Under the pieces are notes generated by a model that ran no database searches, had not been told where the DNA came from, and worked only from the letters and a program-made list of their open reading frames with translations. From Vulcaniibacterium thermophilum (GTDB lineage: Bacteria; Pseudomonadota; Gammaproteobacteria; Xanthomonadales; Xanthomonadaceae): DNA of 64,000 nt. The stretch's first letter is position 1. Every line of letters starts with the position of its first letter. Position numbers and translations under genes: made by a program. The stretch lies in contig NZ_VOHJ01000011.1 in NCBI RefSeq assembly GCF_007923255.1, positions 1-64,000 on the forward strand. Direction: 5' to 3'. Shown here piece after piece: positions 49,631-58,108 of the stretch.

Positions 49631-50915
49631 GCCGCGCACGCCCGACGGCTGGCGCTGGGCGCCGTGGTGGGTGCTCGCGTTCGTCGCCCTGTGGCCGATG
49701 CCGGGCATCGCCGAGGGCGTGCTGGTGCTCGGCGCGCTGGCGGCGATCGCGCGCCTGCTCGCGGAGCGCTTCCGCGGCGGCTCGCAGCTGCTCAGCCACG
49801 AAGCCTGGGCGCTCACCAGCGTGCTGTTCTTCGCCTACTGGCTGCCGCAACTGGTATCGGCGTTCGATGCGGTGGACCGCTCGCGCGCGTTCCTCGAATC
49901 GGCGAAGGACCTGCGCTATCTGCCCTTCCTCTGGCTGGCGGCGGCGGCGGTGGCGAACCCGCACGGCCGGCGCGTCACCTTCGTCGGCCTTGCGACGATC
50001 GTCGCGGTGTGGACGGCCGACGCGCTCGCGCAGGCGGTGTCGGGCCACAGCCCGATGTTCTCGCTGCTGGATCAGGCCAAGCAGGCGATCAGCGACCGGC
50101 CGCTGTGCCCGCCCGACCAGATCCAGGACGGCGCGCGGCTGGGCGGCGTGCTCGGGCCGTGCAATCTCAAGCTCGGTCAGGTGCTGGCCAGCCTGTCGCC
50201 GTTCCTGCTGTACGTGGGCGGACGCCGGCTCGGCGGTCTGGGCTGGGTGCTCGCCGCCGGAGCGGTCGGTCTGGTCGTGCTGCTGACCGGCACGCGCGCG
50301 GCGTGGATCACGTTCGCGCTGGCGCTGCTGCTCTCCGGCTGGCGCGTGCTCGGATGGAAGAAGCTGCTGGGCGTGTTCGCGTTCGGCGCGCTGGCGCTGG
50401 CGCTGCTGTGCACGGTGTCGGCGCCGGTGCGCGAACGCGTGGGCCGCACGGTGGCGGGGCTCAGCGCCGAGCAGGCCGACGTCGACCGCGCGCTCGCCGG
50501 GCGCTCGCGGATCTGGTCGGCGGCGTGGTGCATGGCGCGCGAGCATCCGTTCAACGGTGTCGGCGCGCGCGGCTTCCGCAACGCGTTCGCCGCCTGCGAC
50601 CCGCAGCCGGGCCAGCCGCCCGCGTGGGGCGAGGGCCCCGCGCTGCATGCGCACCAGATCGTGCTGGAGGTGTTGAGCGAGACCGGCGCGTTCGGGCTGC
50701 TGCTGTGGCTGGCCGGCGTCGCGCTGGCCTGGCGCGCCTGGCGTTACGCCACTCCGGCGGCGCGCGACCGCGCGCGTCCGGCGATGCTCGCGCTCGCGGT
50801 GACCGTGTTCCCGCTCAACACGCACCTGGCCTTCTACTCGACGTTCTGGGGCGGGCTGACGCTGATGCTGGCCGCGCTGTTCGCCGGCAGCCTGCTGGCG
50901 CGGGGCCGGGATTAG
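49596..50915 (+). CDS. O-antigen ligase family membrane protein
   Basis: A 439-residue protein with 10-12 membrane helices. The Wzy_C/WaaL signature region is a periplasmic loop ALAGRSRIWSAAWCMAREHP followed by FNGVGARGF and HAHQIVLEVLSETGAFGLLL, which contains the conserved His. It is expected to join O-antigen or other glycans to lipid A-core. The start is TTG with a perfect AGGAGG seven bases upstream, inside the end of the glycosyltransferase gene. Confidence 0.87.
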   Translation: MPSTPNSQTAAEPRTPDGWRWAPWWVLAFVALWPMPGIAEGVLVLGALAAIARLLAERFRGGSQLLSHEAWALTSVLFFAYWLPQLVSAFDAVDRSRAFLESAKDLRYLPFLWLAAAAVANPHGRRVTFVGLATIVAVWTADALAQAVSGHSPMFSLLDQAKQAISDRPLCPPDQIQDGARLGGVLGPCNLKLGQVLASLSPFLLYVGGRRLGGLGWVLAAGAVGLVVLLTGTRAAWITFALALLLSGWRVLGWKKLLGVFAFGALALALLCTVSAPVRERVGRTVAGLSAEQADVDRALAGRSRIWSAAWCMAREHPFNGVGARGFRNAFAACDPQPGQPPAWGEGPALHAHQIVLEVLSETGAFGLLLWLAGVALAWRAWRYATPAARDRARPAMLALAVTVFPLNTHLAFYSTFWGGLTLMLAALFAGSLLARGRD

Positions 50916-50955
50916 CGATCCGGGGTTCGGGGATCGGGTGGGCGGGACCTGCTCC

Positions 50956-51897
50956 CTATGTCCCTGCTCCCTGCTTCCTGCGGTAAGGCGAGCGCGCCCC
51001 GCCGGGGCGCCGCTTGAAGCGGCGGTGGATCCACAGGTACTGGCTCGGCGCCTCGCGCACCATCGCCTCGATCGCGGCGTTCACCCGTGCGCTGTCGGCC
51101 GTCGCGTCGTCGGACGGGAAGTCCGGCAGCGGCGGCGCGATCCGCAGCACGTAGCGGCCGCCCTCGCGGCGGTGGAAGAACGGCACCACCGCGCAGCCGG
51201 TCAGACGGGCGAACTGGTGGGTGGCGGTGATGGTCGCCGCCGGCACGCCGAAGAACGGCGCGAACACGGTGTCCTTGCCGCGCATGTCCTGGTCCGGCGC
51301 GTACCACAGCAGCCCGCCCTGCTTGAGATGGCGCAGCGCGGCGCGCACCTCGTCGTTGCCGAACATCGCCGCCGCATAGCGCAGGCGGCCGCGCTTGACC
51401 GCCCACTCCATCACCGGATTGCGGTAGCGGCGGTACATGCCGGCCAGCGGCACGTGGTCGCAGAGCAGGCGGCCGCAGGTCTCCAGCGTCATGAAATGGC
51501 CGGAGATCAGCAGCACGCCGCGACCCTGCGCACGCAGCGCGGTCAGATGCTCCAGGCCCTCGATGCGCGCCCGGCGCCGGATCGGCGTGATCGAGCCCCA
51601 CCACGCCCGCGCGAACTCGAACAGGCCGATGCCGAAATCGCGGAAGCTCGCGCGCAGCAGCGCCTCGCGCTCGGCCTCGGTCATCGCGGGGAAGCACAGC
51701 CGCAGGTTGATCCGCGCGGCGCGCCGGCGAAGCGGCACCATCAGGCGCAGCACCCCGCCCAGCACGCCGCCCAGCGCGCGCTGCAACGGCCACGGCAGCC
51801 GCGCCGCGAGCGCCATCGCGGCCACCGCGACCCAGGTCGGCCAATGGCGCGGATGCCGCGGCGGTGCGCCGGCGCAAGTGGGGGAGGGCGAGCTCAT
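50956..51897 (-). CDS. lpxL: Lipid A biosynthesis lauroyl/myristoyl acyltransferase (LpxL/HtrB family)
   Basis: A 313-residue inner-membrane enzyme adding a secondary acyl chain to lipid A. The catalytic HX4E motif is SGHFMTLET; GMYRRYRNPVMEW, WYAPDQDMRGKDTVFAPFFG and FFHRREGG are family hallmarks. It is convergent with the O-antigen ligase. Whether it prefers laurate or myristate cannot be read from sequence. Confidence 0.9.
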   Translation of the reverse strand: MSSPSPTCAGAPPRHPRHWPTWVAVAAMALAARLPWPLQRALGGVLGGVLRLMVPLRRRAARINLRLCFPAMTEAEREALLRASFRDFGIGLFEFARAWWGSITPIRRRARIEGLEHLTALRAQGRGVLLISGHFMTLETCGRLLCDHVPLAGMYRRYRNPVMEWAVKRGRLRYAAAMFGNDEVRAALRHLKQGGLLWYAPDQDMRGKDTVFAPFFGVPAATITATHQFARLTGCAVVPFFHRREGGRYVLRIAPPLPDFPSDDATADSARVNAAIEAMVREAPSQYLWIHRRFKRRPGGARSPYRRKQGAGT

Positions 51898-51948
51898 CGG
51901 CGCGATTCTACGGAACCGGCGCGATGGGCCGATTCGTCGCGTTCCGCG

Positions 51949-52683
51949 CTAGCGGTAAAGCCGCTGGCACACGTCGCACCAGAACGCGCGCCGTTGCGCC
52001 CGTCCCAGCGCCCTGCGGTACTGCAGGCGCGCGCCGTCGCGCGGGCAGACGCTGCGCGTGTGCACCTGCCAGTGCTTCTTCAGCACGTAGGCCTTCTTCC
52101 AGGCGTAGAAGTCGAAGCTGTACTCGCGCGCCTGCGCGACCAGCTCGCCCAGCTTGCGCGCCGGCAGCGCGCCCACCGTGCTCTCCGGATGCACGCGGAT
52201 CCGGAACAGCACCTCGTTCTTGATGATGTTGCCGACGCCCGCGAACACGTCCTGGTCCAGCAGCGCGTCGCAGACCAGCGCATCCGGCCGCGCGCGCAGC
52301 TTGCGGCGTGCGGCGGCCGGATCCCATTCGTCGGCCATCACGTCCGCGCTCCAGTCGTAGAGCGCGTCGGGGGCGTCGTCCAGGAAGCGCAGCGAGCAGG
52401 CGTAGAAGTCGATGCGGCCGTTGCGGAAGCGCAGCGCCAGCCGCGGCGTGGCGCCGCTGGGATCGTCGATCCGGTAGCGGCCCCACAGCATGAAATGCAC
52501 GCGCAGCGCCTCGCTGCCGAAGTCCATCAGGAAATGCTTGCCCCAACTGCGCACGCCGCGCAGCGTGCGGCCCTTCAGCCGGGCGATGTCGAGCCGGCTG
52601 TTGCCCTCGACCTCCAGCACGCGCCGGCCGACGAAGCGCTCGGCCTCCTCGCGGAGAATGACGATCGAGGGGCCCTCCGGCAT
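51949..52683 (-). CDS. Fpg/Nei family DNA glycosylase (endonuclease VIII-like)
   Basis: A 244-residue base-excision repair enzyme. After Met removal the catalytic Pro and Glu follow in MPEGPSIVILREEAE. HFLMDF and DVFAGVGNIIKNEVLFRI match the H2TH region. The C-terminal zinc finger keeps CDVC, but its first pair reads CPRD instead of CxxC, so metal binding may be changed. The family removes oxidised pyrimidines or formamidopyrimidines. A 65-residue gene lies two bases upstream. Confidence 0.88.
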   Translation of the reverse strand: MPEGPSIVILREEAERFVGRRVLEVEGNSRLDIARLKGRTLRGVRSWGKHFLMDFGSEALRVHFMLWGRYRIDDPSGATPRLALRFRNGRIDFYACSLRFLDDAPDALYDWSADVMADEWDPAAARRKLRARPDALVCDALLDQDVFAGVGNIIKNEVLFRIRVHPESTVGALPARKLGELVAQAREYSFDFYAWKKAYVLKKHWQVHTRSVCPRDGARLQYRRALGRAQRRAFWCDVCQRLYR

Positions 52684-52685
52684 CG

Positions 52686-52883
52686 TCAGTCGGCGCGCAC
52701 GCTCGCGTTCAACGCGGCGGCGAGCGCGGCGTCGCCGTTGACCAGATCCTGCCAGCGCAACTGCACGCCCTTGCGGTGACCCTTCTCGACCAGCTTCAGC
52801 CCGTCGGGGTCGATGGTCAGCGTGTAGGCGCGGTCGTCGATCGCGATCTCGCGCCGGATGGGCTTCTCCAGTTTGGTGGTCAT
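52686..52883 (-). CDS. Small conserved protein of unknown function
   Basis: A 65-residue protein starting MTTKLEKPIRREIAIDDRAY and containing LTIDPDGLKLVEKGHRKGVQ, which reads as two or three beta strands with many charged residues. I do not recognise a named family. It lies two bases before the glycosylase gene in the same direction and probably shares its transcript. Confidence 0.7.
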   Translation of the reverse strand: MTTKLEKPIRREIAIDDRAYTLTIDPDGLKLVEKGHRKGVQLRWQDLVNGDAALAAALNASVRAD

Positions 52884-53023
52884 GGCGTCCGTGGGTTGGG
52901 GGAAAACGGCGGAACGCTAGCCTGCGGCCGGGCCACGGGCCGTGAACGCCGCGTGCGCTGCGTCGCGCCGTGACAGCGCGCCGCGCGGGGCGTAGCGTGG
53001 CAGGCCCGCCAGGAGGGCCCACG

Positions 53024-53803
53024 ATGAACGTCCGCTCGCACGCCACAGGCTCGCCGAACTGGTTCGAGCTCGGCACCCGGGACGCAGCCGCCGCAGAAGC
53101 GTTCTACACCGCGCTGTTCGGCTGGACGAGGGAGCATTCGCCGATGCCCGACGGCAGCCGCTACACCCTGTTCCGGCTCGACGACCGGGTGGTCGCCGCC
53201 TGTTACCCGCTCGGCGCCGAGGCCGCCGCGATGCCCTCGAACTGGGGCGTCTACTTCCGCGTGGAAGACTGCGATTACGCGGCCGGCGAGGTGCGCGCGC
53301 TCGGCGGCAGCGTCGTGGTCGAGCCGTTCGACGTCGACCCGCACGCGCGCGTGGCGGTGTGCGCCGACCCCGGCGGCGCGGTGTTCTCGCTCTACCAGCC
53401 CTACGACCATCCCGGCGTGGAGGCGGTGCGCGAGCGCAACGCGGTGTGCTGGGTGGAGCTCGCCACGCGCGACATCGAACGCGACGAGGCGTTCTACACC
53501 CGGCTGTTCGAATGGAGCATGCACAGCCACGACGCCTCGCCGGTGCCCTACCGCCTGTTCGGCAATGCCGACGGCACGCTCGGCGGCCTGATGCAGATGA
53601 CGCCCGAGTGGGGCGAGATACCCGCGCACTGGTCGCTCTACGTGCAGGTGGAGGACGTCGACGCCGCGGTGGCGCGCGCGCAGACGCTGGGCGGGACGGT
53701 GTGCGTGCCGGCGTTCGACGCGCCGGGCGTGGGCCGCATCGCCCGCATCGACGATCCCGCCGGCGCCGGCTTCTACCTCATCGCGCTGGCGCAGGCCTGC
53801 TGA
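53024..53803 (+). CDS. VOC family protein with two glyoxalase-like domains
   Basis: A 259-residue protein built from two vicinal-oxygen-chelate modules. The first (about 8-125) starts GSPNWFELGTRDAAAAEAFYTALFGW; the second (about 138-258) starts VCWVELATRDIERDEAFYTRLFEW. Metal ligands of active glyoxalases are only partly kept. Such proteins are annotated as glyoxalase/bleomycin-resistance-like; the activity is unknown. AGGAGG lies eight bases before the ATG. Confidence 0.87.
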   Translation: MNVRSHATGSPNWFELGTRDAAAAEAFYTALFGWTREHSPMPDGSRYTLFRLDDRVVAACYPLGAEAAAMPSNWGVYFRVEDCDYAAGEVRALGGSVVVEPFDVDPHARVAVCADPGGAVFSLYQPYDHPGVEAVRERNAVCWVELATRDIERDEAFYTRLFEWSMHSHDASPVPYRLFGNADGTLGGLMQMTPEWGEIPAHWSLYVQVEDVDAAVARAQTLGGTVCVPAFDAPGVGRIARIDDPAGAGFYLIALAQAC

Positions 53804-53860
53804 GGACGCGCGCCGAGCGTGGACGCGGCGGGCCCGCATGGGGCCCGCCGCAGATGGCGG

Positions 53861-54499
53861 TCAGAAGCGCGCGCCGATGCCCACGCCCACCACCACCGGG
53901 TCGAGCTCGGCTTCCGCCGCGTCGACGCCGTTCACCCGGACGTCGGTGGCGCCGGTGTGCAGGTAGCGCACGTCGGTGCGGGCGAACCAGGTCGGGGTGA
54001 TGTTGAAGTCCACGCCGACCGTGGCCATCGGCCCCTTCGCGGTGTCGATGCCGATGCGGTTGCCCGCCAGCGGACCGCCCGCGCTCGCCTCCTCGTCCTT
54101 GAAGTTCATCTCGTAATAGCCCAGGCCGACGAACGGCCGCACGGTCCGCGCCGCATCGCCGAAGTGGTACTGCGCGCTCAGCGCGTACGGCTGCGCCTTC
54201 ACGCTGGCCGCCTTGGCGCCGCCCAGTTCCACCCGATGGCCGAACGCATCGGCGCCCCAGGCTTCGACGGCGAAGTTGTCGTTGATGTGCCAGGTCGCAC
54301 CGAGCGTAGGCGCGCCGTCGCCGCCGAAATCGGATTCGCTGCCGGCGATGCGGCCGGTGTCGCTTTTCGGCTCGCTCAGCGCGTAGCCGCCGGTCACGGA
54401 GAAGCGCTTGGCGGTGGGGGAGGCGGATTCGTCCTGCGCGAAGGCAGGCATGGCGGCCAGGGAAGCGAGCAGGGCCAGGGTCAAGGAACGGTTTCGCAT
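53861..54499 (-). CDS. OmpW family outer-membrane protein
   Basis: A 212-residue eight-stranded beta-barrel. The signal peptide is MRNRSLTLALLASLAAMPAFA. LGATWHINDNFAVEAWGA, ALSAQYHF and VRPFVGLGYYEMNF are typical OmpW segments, and the C-terminus ends in Phe as in barrel proteins. OmpW forms a hydrophobic channel for small molecules. GAGGAG lies nine bases before the ATG at 54499, which is preferred over 54514. Confidence 0.88.
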   Translation of the reverse strand: MRNRSLTLALLASLAAMPAFAQDESASPTAKRFSVTGGYALSEPKSDTGRIAGSESDFGGDGAPTLGATWHINDNFAVEAWGADAFGHRVELGGAKAASVKAQPYALSAQYHFGDAARTVRPFVGLGYYEMNFKDEEASAGGPLAGNRIGIDTAKGPMATVGVDFNITPTWFARTDVRYLHTGATDVRVNGVDAAEAELDPVVVGVGIGARF

Positions 54500-54716
54500 G
54501 ACAGCTCTCCTCAAATGTCGTTGTGGTCGCCTTGAGGAAGGCGGTGCCGGATGGCGCGACCGACCCTAGCCAAGCGCGCATGAACCGAATCCGGCGCGCA
54601 CCATGCGCGAGCGCACGTGCGCTCAAAGCGGGTTCATCGACGTCGGCGGAGGGTGAGCGCGCGCCGATCCGGCCAACGCATGTCGCGCGCATACGTTTGC
54701 AGCGTTCCACCGGCGA

Positions 54717-54746
54717 TTGGCGCGATCCGTCCCGCACGGACACAAT
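54717..54746 (+). promoter_or_regulatory. Possible promoter of aceF
   Basis: TTGGCG (54717-54722) and CACAAT (54741-54746) with an 18-base spacer lie about 33 bp before the aceF ATG. The boxes match sigma70 moderately. Confidence 0.4.
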
Positions 54747-54778
54747 AGGGGCTTCGCGCATCGCACTGCGGAGCCCCC

Positions 54779-56179
54779 ATGGCAGAGCTGAAGGAAGCAC
54801 GCGTCCCCGATATCGGCGATTTCGAGGGCGTGCCGGTCATCGAGCTGCTGGTCGCCGTCGGCGACACGGTCAAGGCCGATCAGGGCCTGGTCACGCTCGA
54901 ATCCGACAAGGCGACGATGGAGGTGCCCGCGCCGTTCGACGGCATCGTGCGCGAGCTGCGGGTGAAGGTCGGCGACACCGTGTCCGAAGGGACGGTGGTG
55001 GCGCTGATCGAGGCCGCCGCGCCCGCGCCCGCGGCGCGCACGGCCGAACCGGCGCCGGCCGCGGCGAGCGCCGGCAGCGAGCCCGACACCCGGCTGGAGC
55101 CGGTCGCTCCGTCCACGCAACCCGACCGCCTCGCGCAGCGCGAGATCGCGCAGAGCCCGATCGCGCAGCTGGCCTCGAGCGCACCGCAGGGCGAGGGCGA
55201 GGTGCCGTCGCCGCGCACGCCGCCGGTGGCGTTCGGCGCCGAGGAACTGCTGCCTTCCAACGTGCCTTACGCCAGCCCCGCGGTGCGCCTGTTCGCGCGC
55301 GAGCTCGGCGTCGATCTCGCCCGCGTCCAGGGCAGCGCCCGCAACGGCCGCATCACCAAGGAGGACGTGCAGGCGTTCGTGAAGTCGGTGATGCAGGGCG
55401 GCGCGCCGGCGCCGCAGGCCGGCACGCCCGCGGGCGGCGGCCTGAATCTGCTGCCGTGGCCGAAGGTCGACTTCGCGAAGTTCGGCGAGATCGAAGTGCG
55501 CGAGCTGTCGCGCATCAAGAAGATTTCCGGCGCCAACCTCGCCCGCAACTGGGCGATGATCCCGCACGTCACCCAGCACGACGAGGCGGACATCACCGAC
55601 CTCGAGGCGCTGCGCGTGCAGCTCAACAAGGAGCACGAGAAGGCCGGCATCAAGCTGACCATGCTCGCGTTCCTGATGAAGGCGTGCGTGGTCGCGCTGA
55701 AGAAGTATCCCGAGTTCAACGCCTCGCTCGATGGCAGCGGCGAGCACCTGGTGCTGAAGAAGTACTTCCATATCGGCTTCGCCGCCGACACGCCGAACGG
55801 GCTGGTGGTGCCGGTGGTGCGCGACGTCGACCGCAAGGGCGTGCTCGAACTGGCGAAGGAAACCGCGGAGCTCGCCGCCCGCGCCCGCGAGGGCAAGCTG
55901 ACGCCGGCGGAGATGAGCGGCGGCTGCTTCTCGATCAGCTCGCTCGGCGGCATCGGCGGCACCGCGTTCACCCCGATCGTCAACGCGCCGGAAGTGGCCA
56001 TCCTGGGCGTCTCGAAGTCGGCGATGAAGCCGGTGTGGGATGGCGCCCAGTTCGTGCCGCGGCTGATGCTGCCGCTGTCGTTGTCCTACGACCACCGCGT
56101 GATCGACGGCGCCGCCGCCGCGCGCTTCACCGCCTACCTCGGCCAGTTGCTCGCGGACATGCGCCGCGTGCTGCTGTAG
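54779..56179 (+). CDS. aceF: Pyruvate dehydrogenase E2, dihydrolipoyllysine acetyltransferase
   Basis: A 466-residue core subunit of the pyruvate dehydrogenase complex. One lipoyl domain (1-80) carries Lys44 in ESDKATMEV. After a Pro/Ala linker comes the E1/E3-binding domain near residue 165 (YASPAVRLFARELGVDLARV). The catalytic domain follows, with the acetyltransferase motif SLSYDHRVIDGAAAARF. E. coli AceF has three lipoyl domains; one is normal for many relatives. The E1 gene aceE is not in the window. lpdA follows after 118 bp. Confidence 0.95.
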   Translation: MAELKEARVPDIGDFEGVPVIELLVAVGDTVKADQGLVTLESDKATMEVPAPFDGIVRELRVKVGDTVSEGTVVALIEAAAPAPAARTAEPAPAAASAGSEPDTRLEPVAPSTQPDRLAQREIAQSPIAQLASSAPQGEGEVPSPRTPPVAFGAEELLPSNVPYASPAVRLFARELGVDLARVQGSARNGRITKEDVQAFVKSVMQGGAPAPQAGTPAGGGLNLLPWPKVDFAKFGEIEVRELSRIKKISGANLARNWAMIPHVTQHDEADITDLEALRVQLNKEHEKAGIKLTMLAFLMKACVVALKKYPEFNASLDGSGEHLVLKKYFHIGFAADTPNGLVVPVVRDVDRKGVLELAKETAELAARAREGKLTPAEMSGGCFSISSLGGIGGTAFTPIVNAPEVAILGVSKSAMKPVWDGAQFVPRLMLPLSLSYDHRVIDGAAAARFTAYLGQLLADMRRVLL

Positions 56180-56192
56180 GGCGGGTTCCGAC

Positions 56193-56252
56193 CCGCCGCG
56201 CGCAATCCGCCGCGCGCACCCCGCCGCGTGCGCACCCTGCCGCGCGCGGTCG
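56193..56252. repeat. Short GC-rich tandem repeat between aceF and lpdA
   Basis: About four imperfect copies of a 14-16 bp unit related to CCGCCGCGCGCACC. They precede a perfect hairpin GGCGGGCC-AA-GGCCCGCC at 56264-56281 that lies just upstream of the lpdA ribosome binding site. Confidence 0.6.
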
Positions 56253-56297
56253 AACATGGCAATGGCGGGCCAAGGCCCGCCCGACAGGAATCCCGCA

Positions 56298-58106
56298 ATG
56301 GCGACGATCGAAGTGAAGGTGCCCGACATCGGCGATTTCGAAGGCGTGCCGGTGATCGAATTGCTGGTCGCGCCCGGCGACGCCGTGCGCAAGGACCAGG
56401 GCCTGGTCACGCTGGAATCCGACAAGGCGACGATGGAGGTGCCGTCGTCGGTCGACGGCGTGGTCAAGGAGCTGAAGGTGAAGGTCGGCGATACGGTGTC
56501 CGAAGGCGCCGTGATCGCGATCGTCGAAGCGGCGGGCGCGGAAGCCGCTTCTTCTCCCTCTCCCTCATCGCGCGGGAAGGACCGGGGCGAGGGGGCGCCG
56601 TCGCCGGCCGCTTCCCCCTCGTCCCCGACGCGCGGAGGAGAGGGGCGCGGCGAGGGGGCGGCGCCGCAGGCCGCCGCGGCCAGCGGCCGCAAGGCCGACG
56701 TCGAATGCCGCATGCTGGTGCTCGGCGCCGGCCCCGGCGGCTACACCGCCGCGTTCCGCGCCGCCGACCTCGGCCTCGACACCGTGCTGGTCGAGCGTTA
56801 CCCGACTCTCGGCGGCGTCTGCCTCAACGTCGGCTGCATTCCGTCGAAGGCGCTGCTGCACGCGGCGGCGGTGATCGACGAGGCGGCGCACGCGAAGGAG
56901 TACGGCATCGACTTCGGCGCGCCGAAGATCGCGCTCGATGCGCTGCGCGCGTACAAGGAGAAGGTGGTCGGCCAGCTCACCAAGGGCCTGGCCGGCATGG
57001 CCAAACAGCGCAAGGTGCGCGTGGTGCAGGGCAGCGGTCGCTTCGTCTCGCCGCACGAGCTGGAAGTGCAGGGCGAGGGCGGCACGCAACTGATCCGCTT
57101 CGAGCAGTGCATCATCGCCGCCGGTTCGCAGCCGGTGAAGCTGCCGGGCTTCCCGTGGGACGATCCGCGGGTGATGGATTCCACCGACGCGCTCGAACTG
57201 GCCGAGGTGCCGAAGAGGCTGCTGGTGGTCGGCGGCGGCATCATCGGCCTGGAAATGGCCACCGTGTACCGCGCGCTCGGCAGCGAAGTGACCGTGGTCG
57301 AACTCGCCGGGCAGTTGATGCCCGGCGCCGATGCGGACCTGGTCAAGCCGCTCGCCGACCGCCTGAAGAAGCAGGGCGTGGCGGTGCATCTGCAGACGAA
57401 AGTGGCCGAGGCCAGGCCACAGAAGAACGGCATCGCCTGCACGTTCGACGGCGCCAGTATTCCCGAGACGAAGCCGTTCGACCGCGTGCTGGTGGCGGTC
57501 GGCCGCGCGCCCAACGGCAACCGGATCGACGCGCACAAGGCCGGCGTCACCGTCACCGAGCGCGGCTTCATCCCGGTCGACCGCCAGATGCGCACCAACG
57601 TGCCGCACATCTTCGCGATCGGCGATCTGGTCGGCAATCCGATGCTGGCGCACAAGGCCACCCACGAGGGCAAGCTGGCGGCCGAAGTCGCCGCCGGCGA
57701 GAAGCGCGAGTGGATCGCGCGCGTGATTCCGTCGGTGGCCTACACCGATCCGGAAATCGCCTGGGTCGGCGTCACCGAAACCGAGGCGAAGGCGAAGGGC
57801 CTGAAGGTCGGCGTCGGCAAGTTCCCGTGGGCGGCGAGCGGCCGCGCGATCGGCCTCGGCCGCACCGAAGGCGTCACCAAGCTGGTGTTCGACGAGGCCT
57901 CCCATCGCGTGATCGGCGGCGGCATCGTCGGCCCGCACGCGGGCGAGCTGATCGCCGAGATCGCGCTGGCCATCGAGATGGGCGCCGAGGCGGCCGACAT
58001 CGGCCACACCATCCATCCGCATCCCACCCTGAGCGAATCGGTGGCGATGGCGGCCGAGGTGTACGAAGGCACCATCACCGACCTCTACCTCCCGAAGAAG
58101 AGATAG
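56298..58106 (+). CDS. lpdA: Dihydrolipoyl dehydrogenase (E3) with N-terminal lipoyl domain
   Basis: A 602-residue flavoenzyme that re-oxidises lipoyl groups of the pyruvate dehydrogenase complex. An extra N-terminal lipoyl domain carries Lys43 in ESDKATMEV. The linker (about residues 84-135) is Ser/Pro/Arg/Gly-rich and encoded by a repeat. The enzyme proper has GAGPGGYTAAFRAADLG (FAD), the redox disulfide in CLNVGCIPSKALL, VVGGGIIGLEMA (NAD) and the C-terminal HPHPTLSE with the catalytic His-Glu pair. The ATG at 56298 is preceded by CAGGAA; an in-frame start at 56256 is less likely. Confidence 0.95.
   Translation: MATIEVKVPDIGDFEGVPVIELLVAPGDAVRKDQGLVTLESDKATMEVPSSVDGVVKELKVKVGDTVSEGAVIAIVEAAGAEAASSPSPSSRGKDRGEGAPSPAASPSSPTRGGEGRGEGAAPQAAAASGRKADVECRMLVLGAGPGGYTAAFRAADLGLDTVLVERYPTLGGVCLNVGCIPSKALLHAAAVIDEAAHAKEYGIDFGAPKIALDALRAYKEKVVGQLTKGLAGMAKQRKVRVVQGSGRFVSPHELEVQGEGGTQLIRFEQCIIAAGSQPVKLPGFPWDDPRVMDSTDALELAEVPKRLLVVGGGIIGLEMATVYRALGSEVTVVELAGQLMPGADADLVKPLADRLKKQGVAVHLQTKVAEARPQKNGIACTFDGASIPETKPFDRVLVAVGRAPNGNRIDAHKAGVTVTERGFIPVDRQMRTNVPHIFAIGDLVGNPMLAHKATHEGKLAAEVAAGEKREWIARVIPSVAYTDPEIAWVGVTETEAKAKGLKVGVGKFPWAASGRAIGLGRTEGVTKLVFDEASHRVIGGGIVGPHAGELIAEIALAIEMGAEAADIGHTIHPHPTLSESVAMAAEVYEGTITDLYLPKKR
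56549..56665. repeat. CCCTC/GAGGG-rich repeat pair inside the lpdA linker
   Basis: CTCTCCCTCATCGCGCGGGA with a following GGGGCGAGGGGG, and then CCCCCTCGTCCCCGACGCGC with GGAGAGGGGCG, look like two copies of a palindromic dispersed repeat. The frame runs through both (protein SPSPSSRGKDRGEG and SPTRGGEGRGEG). Confidence 0.65.
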
Positions 58107-58108
58107 CG

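Noticed and set aside
56565..58022. 485-residue open frame antisense to lpdA
   Set aside because: No recognisable domain, and the plus strand encodes a complete dihydrolipoyl dehydrogenase.
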